From: Flagellimonas sp. 389
GTDB taxonomy: Bacteria; Bacteroidota; Bacteroidia; Flavobacteriales; Flavobacteriaceae
Direction of reading: 5' to 3'
NCBI RefSeq assembly: GCF_018449435.1
Contig: NZ_JAHCMU010000006.1
Coordinates: forward strand, 62,001-126,000
DNA: 64,000 nucleotides
In this document: piece after piece, positions 16,057-24,455 of the stretch
How the letters are laid out: the number at the start of each line of letters is the position of its first letter
Numbering within the stretch: the stretch's first letter is position 1
Translations under genes and position numbers: made by a program
The notes under the pieces: generated by a model
The model's database searches: none
What the model was told of the DNA's origin: nothing
Seen by the model: only the letters and a program-made list of their open reading frames with translations

Positions 16057-17118
16057 TTAAATTGTGCGTAAGATTGTTTTGCTTTTGTTCTGTGTTTCAG
16101 ACCATTCACTTTCAGGTTGTGATGCCGATGTTATTCCGCCACCAACAAAAATAGAGGCCTCATCATCTTTTAACTCCATACACCTTAAATTAACGAATAA
16201 GGCTATCGTTTTTGTCGCTCCTAAATTGAGTTCCCCTAAAAACCCAGTATAAAAAGTACGTTCATAATTTTCATTTTCCTTAATAAAAGCCTTTGCCTCA
16301 TAAGTTGGGATACCACAAACGGCTGGTGTAGGATGTAATGCGGCTATGATACTCTTTATTTTTGTTTCTGATGTTATTGTTCCAGTGATTTCAGACTTTA
16401 AATGCCACAATTTTCCGGCTTTTACAGACTTAACTTTTCCAACCTTGAGGTCTTCTACAGCATCACGAAGCTTGTCCTTGATGTAATCGGTAACCATTTT
16501 TTGCTCTTCTATCTCCTTACTGCCCCAATCAGGCAAAGAAGTTTTCTCCACAGGCAAAGTTCCCGCGAGCGACATTGTGCGTAGGTTTTTGTTATGGGTT
16601 CGCATTAAGGTTTCGGGTGTTGCTCCACACCATGTTCCAACTTTTGGGTGATAAAACCAATAACAAAATGCATCTTGATAGCGGTTTAAGAGATTTTGAA
16701 AGATTTCATAAGGTGGTTTTGATAAAGGCACATCAATTTTACGGGACAATACCACTTTTCTTAATAGCCCCTTATTAATTTGTTTGATTCCTTTTGCTAT
16801 CAAATTCAAATGAAAGTCTTTTCCTGACTCTGCTAATGTAACATTCACATCTAAATCTAACCGCTCCGCTTCAAAAGGGACAGTTTTGCTCTCATCCGCT
16901 TTAATCAAAATAGCATTGTCATCTAAATCAAAAGGCGCAAAAACAAATCCGCTCTCCTCAAAATCCAAAGTAAAATTTAAGTCAGGGGTAGTTTGAAAAA
17001 CGGCCCTAACTTCATTTTCTGAAGGTTTTCTATAGATTGAAAATGGCAATCCTTCTTTTATATAAAGATTCGCCTTTTCTAGAAGTTGATGAAAGTCGCT
17101 ATTCTTTTGGTAAGGCAA
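16057..17118 (-). CDS. menF: Isochorismate synthase
   Basis: 353 residues of the chorismate-binding fold, somewhat shorter than E. coli MenF. Motifs: LRKVVLSRKIDV, WCGATPETLMR, MSLAGT, LHPTPAVCGIP (about 267-277), GFLGELN and the C-terminal GGGITSASQPESEWSETQNK. It converts chorismate to isochorismate for MenD. EntC or DhbC-type roles are possible, but the neighbouring menD favours menaquinone. The only suitable start is TTG (17116-17118), inside the end of the upstream thioesterase gene (20-bp overlap), suggesting coupled translation. Confidence 0.9.
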   Translation of the reverse strand: MPYQKNSDFHQLLEKANLYIKEGLPFSIYRKPSENEVRAVFQTTPDLNFTLDFEESGFVFAPFDLDDNAILIKADESKTVPFEAERLDLDVNVTLAESGKDFHLNLIAKGIKQINKGLLRKVVLSRKIDVPLSKPPYEIFQNLLNRYQDAFCYWFYHPKVGTWCGATPETLMRTHNKNLRTMSLAGTLPVEKTSLPDWGSKEIEEQKMVTDYIKDKLRDAVEDLKVGKVKSVKAGKLWHLKSEITGTITSETKIKSIIAALHPTPAVCGIPTYEAKAFIKENENYERTFYTGFLGELNLGATKTIALFVNLRCMELKDDEASIFVGGGITSASQPESEWSETQNKSKTILRTI

Positions 17119-17521
17119 TGGTAGTCAGTTTACAATTGGAAATTAAATCTCCTTCCTCGTTTGTAATTTTTATTTCCCAAAGTTGGGTAGTTCTACCTTT
17201 ATGTATTATTGAAGCTTTGGCATATACAAAACCTTCGCGTATTCCTTTAACATGATTCGCTGCAATCTCAATACCTCTTACATAAAATTCTTGTCCATCC
17301 AAGAAAATATAAGATGCAGCACTACCAACACTTTCCGCCAGTGCAACAGAAGCCCCCCCATGCAACACGCCATCTGGCTGGTGCACCTTAGGAGTCACTG
17401 GCATTCGCGCTATCAAAAAATTCTCTCCCACATCAACATAGGTAATGTCCAAGGTCTCCATTAAGGTTCCTTTGCAGATACCGTTGCAAACTGCTAGAAT
17501 TTTCTCTTTATGCTCGTTCAT
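17099..17521 (-). CDS. Hotdog-fold thioesterase (PaaI/MenI-like)
   Basis: 140 residues, one hotdog domain. The helix motif LHGGASVALAESVGSAAS (about 53-71) carries the usual catalytic acidic residue (E63) after the HGG turn. Overlap with the isochorismate synthase gene makes a DHNA-CoA hydrolase role in menaquinone synthesis attractive (inference). General acyl-CoA thioesterase activity of the PaaI type is the alternative. It starts with ATG and is divergent from the esterase gene, with 72 bp between them. Confidence 0.85.
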   Translation of the reverse strand: MNEHKEKILAVCNGICKGTLMETLDITYVDVGENFLIARMPVTPKVHQPDGVLHGGASVALAESVGSAASYIFLDGQEFYVRGIEIAANHVKGIREGFVYAKASIIHKGRTTQLWEIKITNEEGDLISNCKLTTIALPKE

Positions 17522-17593
17522 ACTTCATTTTTTTGTAAAATTACGCAAAGCTTGATCAATTGTCCCCAAGTTTTTAAACTCCTAAATGTATCT

Positions 17594-18229
17594 ATGGAAA
17601 AGACCGTCTCCTACAATACTAAAAATACATATGTAACCTTGAATACGTTGACCCATGAAACAAAAAATGTATGGGTCGTCTTTCATGGAATTGGTTATTT
17701 AAGTCGCTATTTTATTAAGCATTTTGAACGTTTAAATACCAATCAAAACTATATTATAGCGCCACAAGCACCATCAAAATATTATTTAAAAAACGAATAT
17801 AAGTATGTGGGCGCGAGTTGGCTTACCAAGGAGAACACCCTGATGGAAACAGAAAACGTATTGAACTATATTGATGCAGTGTTCAATGCAGAACAAATTC
17901 CTCCTGAAGTCAATCTTATCGTTTTTGGATTTTCACAGGGAGTTTCGATAGCAACACGCTGGGTAACCAAAAGAAAAATACAATGCGAGAGCTTGATTCT
18001 TTATGCTGGTGGAATTCCCAATGAATTGACCAAAGAAGATTTTGAATATTTAAATTGGAATGCGACAACTGTTAAAATCGTATATGGTGAAAAGGACGAT
18101 TATTTAAATGAAGAACGATTGAAGCAAGAGAAAGTTAAAATCGATAAGCTATTTCAAGGAAATGCTAAACTCATTCGTTTTGAAGGTGGCCACGAAATGA
18201 ATACAGAGGTGATTAAAAATTTGGTTTGA
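17594..18229 (+). CDS. Alpha/beta hydrolase (phospholipase/carboxylesterase type)
   Basis: 211 residues from the ATG at 17594; the frame is open from 17510, but the extra 28 residues overlap the divergent gene and do not look like part of the fold. An oxyanion-type HGIGYLSRYF, nucleophile motif GFSQG (Ser), acid in VYGEKDDYL and His in FEGGHEMN give a full catalytic triad. There is no signal peptide, so it is cytoplasmic. Family members hydrolyse short acyl esters or lysophospholipids. The substrate is unknown. Confidence 0.85.
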   Translation: MEKTVSYNTKNTYVTLNTLTHETKNVWVVFHGIGYLSRYFIKHFERLNTNQNYIIAPQAPSKYYLKNEYKYVGASWLTKENTLMETENVLNYIDAVFNAEQIPPEVNLIVFGFSQGVSIATRWVTKRKIQCESLILYAGGIPNELTKEDFEYLNWNATTVKIVYGEKDDYLNEERLKQEKVKIDKLFQGNAKLIRFEGGHEMNTEVIKNLV

Positions 18230-18277
18230 AAATCTCTACAGAAACCTTTGGGATTTGCTTCAACTAAAAAAGAAGTT

Positions 18278-19195
18278 TTAACCTTCTTTCTCATCAACAG
18301 GAAAATATGTAATTCTACGTGTGGTGTAGGTATTGTCCGGTGTTATGATCTGTTTTATCCAATTTTTCTCCTTATTACTGTCAAACTGAAAAATATACTC
18401 CTTTACAGATTGGGAAGTCGCTGTTTTTGAAGTGACTTTATCCAACATGCCGTCCTTATCATAGGTGTATAATAACTTCTTTTCTTGAACAAATTTCTTT
18501 TCGGTGGTACTGTACCTAAAAAATTCTTTGGAAATCAGTTTTTCATTCACATCAAAAATCTCTTCTACGGCAGTATTTGGTTCACCATCAATGTACTCCT
18601 TGGTCAAAACTATTTTTTGGACTCCTGCCTTACCTTTTCTTTCTGAGGTTCTAATTGATTTTTCAAGCACTGAATTAATGAAAAAACTCTTGGTCAATTC
18701 ATTTTTGTATGGGGTATATTCCACCGTGGTTTCGTCAACCCCATCTTCATTTGAAGTCGTAATTTTTACCAACCTACCTTTGGCATCGTAAACATATTCT
18801 TGTTGCTCTAAAAACTCCTTGTCGTAGGAGATGATTTTTTCAAGAACTTTTTTTTGGGGCAAACTGTCAACCGAATAAAAATTAGCCATAGAAGTGGTGG
18901 CGTCAAGGATATTGTTTTTATAACTCTCCATACGCTTTTCCAAAAGCTCGTTGTTGCTGTATTTATAATAGGTGATATCCTGGTCCGTATCATTGTATTG
19001 TGTTACAGTCTTTACAAGAAGACCGTCTCTATTGAACTCAAAAGATTCTTTTCCATAATCCGTAATTACTAAACACGACTTCACCTTCCCTTTAAGGTCA
19101 AAATCTTGAACCTTAAATATTTGCATATCCTGCGACTGAAGAACAGCAAGAAAGACAAGATTAAAAAATAAAAGTGCAACGTAGTTTTTCACCAT
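18278..19195 (-). CDS. Exported protein with YD/RHS-like repeats
   Basis: 305 residues with a signal peptide (1-22, ending LQSQ). The rest is beta-rich and contains spaced units such as YDAKGRLVKITTS and YDKDGMLDKVTSKT, resembling YD repeats of RHS proteins, but with no RHS core motif and no toxin-like end. The role is unknown; probably periplasmic or surface. It is convergent with the esterase gene. A -7 box TAATTTTG (19200-19207, minus strand) ends 4 nt before the ATG. Confidence 0.7.
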   Translation of the reverse strand: MVKNYVALLFFNLVFLAVLQSQDMQIFKVQDFDLKGKVKSCLVITDYGKESFEFNRDGLLVKTVTQYNDTDQDITYYKYSNNELLEKRMESYKNNILDATTSMANFYSVDSLPQKKVLEKIISYDKEFLEQQEYVYDAKGRLVKITTSNEDGVDETTVEYTPYKNELTKSFFINSVLEKSIRTSERKGKAGVQKIVLTKEYIDGEPNTAVEEIFDVNEKLISKEFFRYSTTEKKFVQEKKLLYTYDKDGMLDKVTSKTATSQSVKEYIFQFDSNKEKNWIKQIITPDNTYTTRRITYFPVDEKEG

Positions 19196-19277
19196 ATTGC
19201 AAAATTACTTCTTAATGAGGCAATTAAAAAATTAAAAACGTGTCTTGCTCTTAAAAATAACCTAAAGAAAATATGAT

Positions 19278-20534
19278 TTAAAACTTTCGCTGCGGAGCAA
19301 ATGGAACGATCTCCATAGACAATTTCTTTCCAGAAATTAGTTCTGTGACCAATTTACCTGTTGCGGGGCCCAAACTCCATCCCATCATTGCATGGCCAGT
19401 AGCAAAGGTCAAATTCTTATGTTTTAGGGAGGTTCCGATGTAGGGAAGTCCATCTGGTGTCACGGGTCGTAACCCACATTGAGCATTACTTTTATCTTCT
19501 TCAGATATTTTAAGACCTTTATAATAACGCGCAGCACCATGGGCAATAGCTTCTACTCGTTCTTTACGTATTATTTTGTTGATGCCAGAGAATTCCATGG
19601 TTCCAGCAAAACGAGTAAATCCTTTCATAGGCGTAACTGCCATCTTAGCTTCCATTAAAATAGCTGGCATTGTTATATTGGTAGGACCCGCTACATTTAT
19701 TCGATACCCTTTACCTGCTTGCAAGGGTAAATTTATGTTCATTTTTTTAGAAAGTGCTGAAGTCCATGAGCCCGCAGCAAAAACCACTTCATCCGCATGG
19801 TACTCATTCTTGTTGGTCTTTACTTTTGTTATTGCATCTCCATTGGAAACTATATCCAATACTTCTTCGTTCTTCCGAAGCTTCACTCCTACCTTGGGCA
19901 AAAAGTTGACCATTCGTTCCATAAACTGCGAGGGAGTTGTATGTCCATCACATTCATAGTGGATAGCACCCAAGGCATTCAAATCAACATTAGGCTCTAC
20001 CTTTTGTAAGCCACTAGCATCCAAATAATTAACTTCCAGTCCAAGATCTCCAGCTTTCTGTGCTACTTCCATTTCATGGTCTCTGGCCTTTTCTGTTTGG
20101 TAGAGCATCAATAGACCTTTGCGCTCTAAATGAAAATCCCCTAAATCTCCAGAAGCTTTTATATCCTCATAGAGCTCCCTGCTCAGCAGATTAATATCCC
20201 TAATAATGGGCATGGCACGCTCCACCTTTTCCTTTGAGGATGATTTTTTAAAATACCAGGCCCATTTCATAAAATCCAAATCAAATCTTGGTTTCATGTA
20301 GAAGGGGCTGGAAGAATTGAACATGTACTTGATTCCTTTGGAAATCATTCCTGGAGACGCCAACGGGACAATATGACTGGGAGTAATGTACCCAGCATTT
20401 ACAAAAGAAGCTCCAGAAGTAATATCGCTTTTCTCCAACACCGTAACCTGATGCCCTTCTTTTTGAAGAAAATAAGCTGTGGAAAGGCCTACTATACCTC
20501 CGCCTACAACAATAACACTCTTGTTTGCTCCCAT
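19278..20534 (-). CDS. FAD-dependent D-amino acid dehydrogenase, cis-4-hydroxy-D-proline type
   Basis: 418 residues from the ATG at 20532-20534, which follows the epimerase stop by one base; an upstream in-frame start exists at 20570 but lies inside the epimerase gene. FAD-binding GGGIVGLSTAYFLQ at the N-terminus, then SGASFVNAGYITPSH, and the C-terminal GLRPVTPDGLPYIG...GHAMMGWSLGPATG typical of DadA-like enzymes. The operon context (epimerase, DapA-like deaminase) points to oxidation of cis-4-hydroxy-D-proline to pyrroline-4-hydroxy-2-carboxylate. A broad D-amino acid dehydrogenase is the alternative. Confidence 0.85.
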   Translation of the reverse strand: MGANKSVIVVGGGIVGLSTAYFLQKEGHQVTVLEKSDITSGASFVNAGYITPSHIVPLASPGMISKGIKYMFNSSSPFYMKPRFDLDFMKWAWYFKKSSSKEKVERAMPIIRDINLLSRELYEDIKASGDLGDFHLERKGLLMLYQTEKARDHEMEVAQKAGDLGLEVNYLDASGLQKVEPNVDLNALGAIHYECDGHTTPSQFMERMVNFLPKVGVKLRKNEEVLDIVSNGDAITKVKTNKNEYHADEVVFAAGSWTSALSKKMNINLPLQAGKGYRINVAGPTNITMPAILMEAKMAVTPMKGFTRFAGTMEFSGINKIIRKERVEAIAHGAARYYKGLKISEEDKSNAQCGLRPVTPDGLPYIGTSLKHKNLTFATGHAMMGWSLGPATGKLVTELISGKKLSMEIVPFAPQRKF

Positions 20535-20535
20535 A

Positions 20536-21546
20536 TTACAACACTTGAAATCCCATTGCATAAGGATCATTATCCGTATCTATGGTAATGGTATTCCTTC
20601 CATAGATTTTTGCCCATCCCTTTATGCTAGGTATGATTGCCTTTTGATTCATTATTGTGGTCTCCTGTTCCACTTTCCCAACAAATTTAGAACCAATAAA
20701 GCTCTCATGTATATATTCTTCTCCAATTTTTAATAGTCCCTTGGCGTGTAGCTGCGCCATACGAGCAGAAGTACCTGTACCACAAGGAGACCGATCTATA
20801 GCTTTATCACCATAAAAAACTGCATTTCTACCCGAAGCATTTTTGTCGATTGGATTGCCTGTCCATAAAATATGGGAAATCTTGTTGATGTTGGCATTCT
20901 CTGGATGGATAAAACGATTTGGGTAGGTATCGTTGATTTTCTTTCTGATCTCCTGTGAAAACTGAATCAATTCACTAGCCTTAAAACTATGCATTCCTGA
21001 AAAATTTTTCTGTGGGTCGATGATGGCATAGAAATTACCACCAAAAGCAACATCAAAAAAAAGCTCTCCAAGTCTGGAAGAGTGGACCTTTAGTTGTGTT
21101 TCTGCGAGATAACTTTTAACATTGGTAAGTTTTACCCACTCCACTTTCTTATTTGGCTTATGATAGTCTATTTCTACCAAACCCGCTGGGGTTTCCAATC
21201 GTACGTTCCCCTTTCTTTTTGGTTGGATCAATCCTTCTTCCAATGCAATGGTAATGGTTCCTATTGTCCCATGTCCGCACATTGGCAGGCAACCGCTTGT
21301 CTCTATAAAAAGAACCGCAATATCATTTTTGGAATCATGTGGTGGATATAGGATACTTCCACTCATCATATCATGTCCGCGTGGTTCGAACATTAGTCCC
21401 CTGCGAATCCAATCATATTCCCGTAGAAAATGTTGTCGCTTTTCCTCCATCGTCTTTCCTTCGAGCTTGGGTCCACCATCGACAACCAAACGCACAGGAT
21501 TTCCACAGGTATGCGCATCAATACATTTAAATGTATGAACTGCCAT
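20536..21546 (-). CDS. 4-Hydroxyproline 2-epimerase (proline racemase family)
   Basis: 336 residues. Both catalytic cysteines of the racemase/epimerase subgroup are present: C90 (PMCGHG) and C255 (DRSPCGTGTS, with D251). The dehydratase subgroup has Thr at the second site, so epimerization is expected. It interconverts trans-4-hydroxy-L-proline and cis-4-hydroxy-D-proline. The neighbours encode the next two steps. The ATG start immediately abuts the upstream gene's stop (21547), so the three genes are one operon. Confidence 0.9.
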   Translation of the reverse strand: MAVHTFKCIDAHTCGNPVRLVVDGGPKLEGKTMEEKRQHFLREYDWIRRGLMFEPRGHDMMSGSILYPPHDSKNDIAVLFIETSGCLPMCGHGTIGTITIALEEGLIQPKRKGNVRLETPAGLVEIDYHKPNKKVEWVKLTNVKSYLAETQLKVHSSRLGELFFDVAFGGNFYAIIDPQKNFSGMHSFKASELIQFSQEIRKKINDTYPNRFIHPENANINKISHILWTGNPIDKNASGRNAVFYGDKAIDRSPCGTGTSARMAQLHAKGLLKIGEEYIHESFIGSKFVGKVEQETTIMNQKAIIPSIKGWAKIYGRNTITIDTDNDPYAMGFQVL

Positions 21547-22452
21547 TTAGAATGATGGTATTTCGGGTCTGGTCTTCACTCCTTCCTCAATAATCGATAG
21601 TACGCGGCTACGTTCCTTGCCCTGTAATGGCATTCGTGGTAATCGTACATGTTCGGTTCCTATGCCAGTCGCAACTTCGGCCAGTTTTATGTTTTGTACC
21701 AGTTGTGGATTTATATCCAACTCTAGTAAAGGCATAAACCACCTATAAATTTTAGTGGCTTCCGCTACCCTGCCCACCTTGATCAACTCATAAATTGCCA
21801 CAGTTTCCCTTGGGAAGGCACAAACCAAACCTGCGACCCAACCTTCGGCACCCATTACAAGACTTTCCATAGCTAGGGTATCAACTCCACAGAGAACCTT
21901 CAAACGTTCCCCAAATCTATTTTTAATACGGGTTATATTGGTAAGGTCCCGGGTGGAATCTTTAACTGCTTTCACATTTTCGTTTTTTACAAGTTCCGCG
22001 AACATATCAAGGGTTACCTCAATTTTGTAGTCCACTGGATTGTTATAAATCATTATTGGTAAGGAGGTGCTTTTTGCTATTGAATCAAAGTAAGCCAGCG
22101 TTTCATAATCCGTTGCTTTATATTGCATTGGAGGAAGGATCATTAATCCTGAAGCTCCGTATTGCTTAGCTTTTTCCGCTGCAGCAATAGCATTTTTCGT
22201 TGTCTTTTCGGCTATGTTCATGATGACAGGGATTTTACCGTCAACCAACTCCACCGTATGCTCAATCAATACCTTTTTCTCGTTATCGTCAAGTGTACTC
22301 GCTTCGCCCAATGATCCACCTAGTATTATGGCGTGTACTCCAGCTTTTATCTGGGCATTAATGTTTGTTGTAAACATTTGCATGTCCAATTCATCATTTG
22401 CGGTAAACTTGGTGGTGACCGCAGGCATTACTCCTTCCCAATCTATTTTCAT
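21547..22452 (-). CDS. DapA-superfamily lyase, probable pyrroline-4-hydroxy-2-carboxylate deaminase
   Basis: 301 residues, TIM barrel of the dihydrodipicolinate synthase/N-acetylneuraminate lyase family. Schiff-base lysine K164 (VKAVKDST), Tyr136 (IMIYNNP) and the substrate loop GGSLGE (45-50). Its place before the hydroxyproline epimerase and dehydrogenase genes supports the LhpC-like reaction: deaminating pyrroline-4-hydroxy-2-carboxylate to 2-oxoglutarate semialdehyde. True DHDPS is less likely because the loop and context differ. First gene of the operon. The divergent gap to the M28 gene is about 113 bp. Confidence 0.85.
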   Translation of the reverse strand: MKIDWEGVMPAVTTKFTANDELDMQMFTTNINAQIKAGVHAIILGGSLGEASTLDDNEKKVLIEHTVELVDGKIPVIMNIAEKTTKNAIAAAEKAKQYGASGLMILPPMQYKATDYETLAYFDSIAKSTSLPIMIYNNPVDYKIEVTLDMFAELVKNENVKAVKDSTRDLTNITRIKNRFGERLKVLCGVDTLAMESLVMGAEGWVAGLVCAFPRETVAIYELIKVGRVAEATKIYRWFMPLLELDINPQLVQNIKLAEVATGIGTEHVRLPRMPLQGKERSRVLSIIEEGVKTRPEIPSF

Positions 22453-22535
22453 TAGTATAAATAGTTGATTATTAAGTTACCAATATACATAAAAGGCATC
22501 TTAAAAGTATATGTTTTCTTTAGCTATCTTTTGAT

Positions 22536-22543
22536 TATTTTTG
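22536..22543 (+). promoter_or_regulatory. -7 box upstream of the M28 peptidase gene
   Basis: TATTTTTG, 22 nt before the ATG at 22566. No TTG at the usual distance. The box is upstream of the chosen ATG but overlaps no codon from it, and lies only 7 nt before the alternative TTG start at 22551. Confidence 0.45.
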
Positions 22544-22565
22544 GGAAATTTTGAAAACATATTTC

Positions 22566-24122
22566 ATGAAGAAAATTTCTTTGATAGTTATAGGTATTAT
22601 ATGCTCCTGTAACACTTCGCAGAAAACAATTTCTGAATACTCGACTCCAAAAAAAGAGGTAGATCCAATAGCGTATGCTCAAACCATAACGGAAGAAGAT
22701 TTAAAAGAGCACCTCTATACCTATGCTTCAGATGAGTTTGAAGGTCGTGAAACTGGTAAACCCGGACAAAAAAAAGCGGTTGCTTACCTTAAAGCAGCAT
22801 ATGAAAAATTAGAAATACCCGCAGCCAAAACAGATGGAGATTATTTTCAAAATGTACCGTTAGAAGTCGCCAAAGTTCCAAAAGGAACAGTTTTGATTGA
22901 TGGGAACACGTTTCAATTAGGTGAAGATATCCTCACTTTTACTGCAGCTGAAGGCGATTTTTCCAATGTGGTCTACGCTGGCTACGGTATTGAGGAAGGT
23001 GATTATTCCGACTATAGCGAATTAGATGTAAAGGACAAATTAGTCCTGATCAAAGCTGGTGAGCCAATGAACAGTAATGGCACTTACGTGCTATCTGGCA
23101 CAGAAGAAAAATCGGCATGGAGCAACATGTCCGAAGCGATGGGGAAAAAATCCAACTTAGCCGTTGAAAAAGGAGCAATTGGTGTCCTGTACTACGATGC
23201 ACAGAATTTTGCCCGATTCAAAAATTATTATGAATTCATGAAAGGGAACAATAGTGGAAAAATGGCGCTTAAAGATGAAACCAGTTCCAATTTTATTGTG
23301 CTATTGAACAATAAATCCGCTACTACTTTTATGAATGATATTGATGGGGACAATGTTCCAAAATCAATTTCAACAGATGTGAAAATCGATATAGTCAGTG
23401 GAAACGACCAGATAAATTCAGAAAACGTTGTTGCTGTCCTAAAAGGTTCTGAAAAGCCTGACGAATACGTGGTTATATCCTCACATTTAGATCATATTGG
23501 TGTTACCGCTAACGGACAAATAAACAATGGTGCCGATGATGATGGATCCGGTACTGTTGCGCTCCTTGAAATTGCAGAAGCTTTTAAAAAAGCGGCAGAA
23601 GCTGGAGAAGGTCCAAAACGTTCCATTGTTTTTCTACATGTCACTGGTGAAGAAAAAGGTCTTCTGGGCTCAAAATATTATACGGATTATAATCCTATTT
23701 TTCCATTGTCCCAAACAGTAGCAAACCTCAACATTGATATGATAGGAAGGATTGACCCAAAGCGTGTAGGAGACCGAAACTATGTCTATTTAATAGGTTC
23801 CGATAAACTGAGTACTGAATTGCATGACCTTTCTGAAACTATAAATCAAAAGTATACCAATATCGAATTGGATTATACCTATAATGATGAGAACGACCCT
23901 AACAGATTTTATTACAGGAGCGATCATTACAATTTTGCCAAAAATAATATCCCGATCATCTTTTATTTTAATGGTACACATGCCGATTATCACCGTCCCG
24001 GAGATACACCAGATAAGATAAATTATGATTTACTATCCAACAGAACTAAACTTGTTTTTCATACAGCTTGGGAAGTTGCAAATAGGGAAGAAAAAGTTAT
24101 TGTGGATAAGCCATCCAAGTAA
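22566..24122 (+). CDS. M28-family zinc peptidase, lipoprotein
   Basis: 518 residues from the ATG at 22566; an in-frame TTG at 22551 would add five residues before the signal. The signal peptide ends in a lipobox (IICSC), so the protein is probably lipid-anchored. A PA-like insert is about 120-280, and the M28 catalytic domain is about 290-500: SSHLDHIG (His, Asp), NNGADDDGSG (bridging Asp), HVTGEEKGLLG (Glu pair), NIDMIGR and a final His in THADYHRPGD. Family knowledge: bacterial aminopeptidase with two zinc ions. It probably processes peptides outside the cytoplasm. Followed by a strong terminator. Confidence 0.9.
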   Translation: MKKISLIVIGIICSCNTSQKTISEYSTPKKEVDPIAYAQTITEEDLKEHLYTYASDEFEGRETGKPGQKKAVAYLKAAYEKLEIPAAKTDGDYFQNVPLEVAKVPKGTVLIDGNTFQLGEDILTFTAAEGDFSNVVYAGYGIEEGDYSDYSELDVKDKLVLIKAGEPMNSNGTYVLSGTEEKSAWSNMSEAMGKKSNLAVEKGAIGVLYYDAQNFARFKNYYEFMKGNNSGKMALKDETSSNFIVLLNNKSATTFMNDIDGDNVPKSISTDVKIDIVSGNDQINSENVVAVLKGSEKPDEYVVISSHLDHIGVTANGQINNGADDDGSGTVALLEIAEAFKKAAEAGEGPKRSIVFLHVTGEEKGLLGSKYYTDYNPIFPLSQTVANLNIDMIGRIDPKRVGDRNYVYLIGSDKLSTELHDLSETINQKYTNIELDYTYNDENDPNRFYYRSDHYNFAKNNIPIIFYFNGTHADYHRPGDTPDKINYDLLSNRTKLVFHTAWEVANREEKVIVDKPSK

Positions 24123-24142
24123 AATAAAACTTATCCAAGAAC

Positions 24143-24174
24143 AAAAAAGCCCCTTTGAATAAGTGGGCTTTTTT
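24143..24174 (+). terminator. Intrinsic terminator after the M28 gene
   Basis: Stem AAAAAAGCCC / GGGCTTTTTT with a 12-nt loop, 20 bp after the stop codon. A/T tracts on both sides mean it could act in either direction. Confidence 0.85.
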
Positions 24175-24184
24175 GGATGGAATG

Positions 24185-24245
24185 TCCCGTCCTGAAATAA
24201 GTCGACTTTGCGTCAACTTATTTTAGGACGACTCATAAAACGGGA
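24185..24245. repeat. Long near-perfect inverted repeat
   Basis: Arms 24189-24206 (starting GTCCTGAAATAAGT) and 24212-24229 (starting GTCAACTTATTTTAGG) match at 16 of 18 positions around the loop TTTGC. An outer pair TCCCG (24185-24189) / CGGGA (24241-24245) can close it further. It lies between the M28 terminator and the tRNA-His terminator. There is no T-tract, so a mobile or REP-like intergenic element is likelier than a terminator. Confidence 0.7.
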
Positions 24246-24293
24246 TTCACTTCGGCTGAGCTTCTCACCCCTCCCTTTAATACCAAAAATAAA

Positions 24294-24321
24294 ATCCCGA
24301 GCCTTGAAACAGACCCGGGAT
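24294..24321 (-). terminator. Terminator of tRNA-His
   Basis: Stem ATCCCG / CGGGAT with a 16-nt loop. On the minus strand it is followed by TTTATTTTT. It begins 15 nt after the tRNA 3' end. Confidence 0.6.
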
Positions 24322-24336
24322 AGATTTGAAATTATG

Positions 24337-24411
24337 GGTGGAAGACGGGATTCGAACCCGCGACCCTCGGTACCACAAACCGATGCTCTAACCAACTGAG
24401 CTACAACCACC
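24337..24411 (-). tRNA. tRNA-His (GTG)
   Basis: Cloverleaf readable on the minus strand: extra G at -1 (24411) facing discriminator C73 (24337), a histidine identity pair; D-arm GCTC/GAGC; anticodon stem TCGGT/ACCGA with loop TTGTGGT (anticodon GTG); T-arm GCGGG/CCCGT with loop TTCGAAT. CCA is not encoded. The acceptor arm GTGGTTG / CTTCCAC contains two adjacent U-U mismatches (positions 5-68 and 6-67). A consensus promoter lies upstream and a terminator downstream. Confidence 0.93.
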
Positions 24412-24424
24412 ATTTAAGCGGTGG

Positions 24425-24455
24425 CAAAAATACTTCTTTTTATTAATTCAATCAA
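24425..24455 (-). promoter_or_regulatory. Promoter of tRNA-His
   Basis: Minus strand: TTG (24453-24455), a 20-nt spacer, TATTTTTG (24425-24432). The box ends 13 nt before the tRNA 5' end. Confidence 0.75.

Noticed and set aside
18278..19195. YD-repeat protein as an RHS toxin
   Set aside because: Only 305 residues, no RHS core motif and no variable C-terminal domain or immunity gene.
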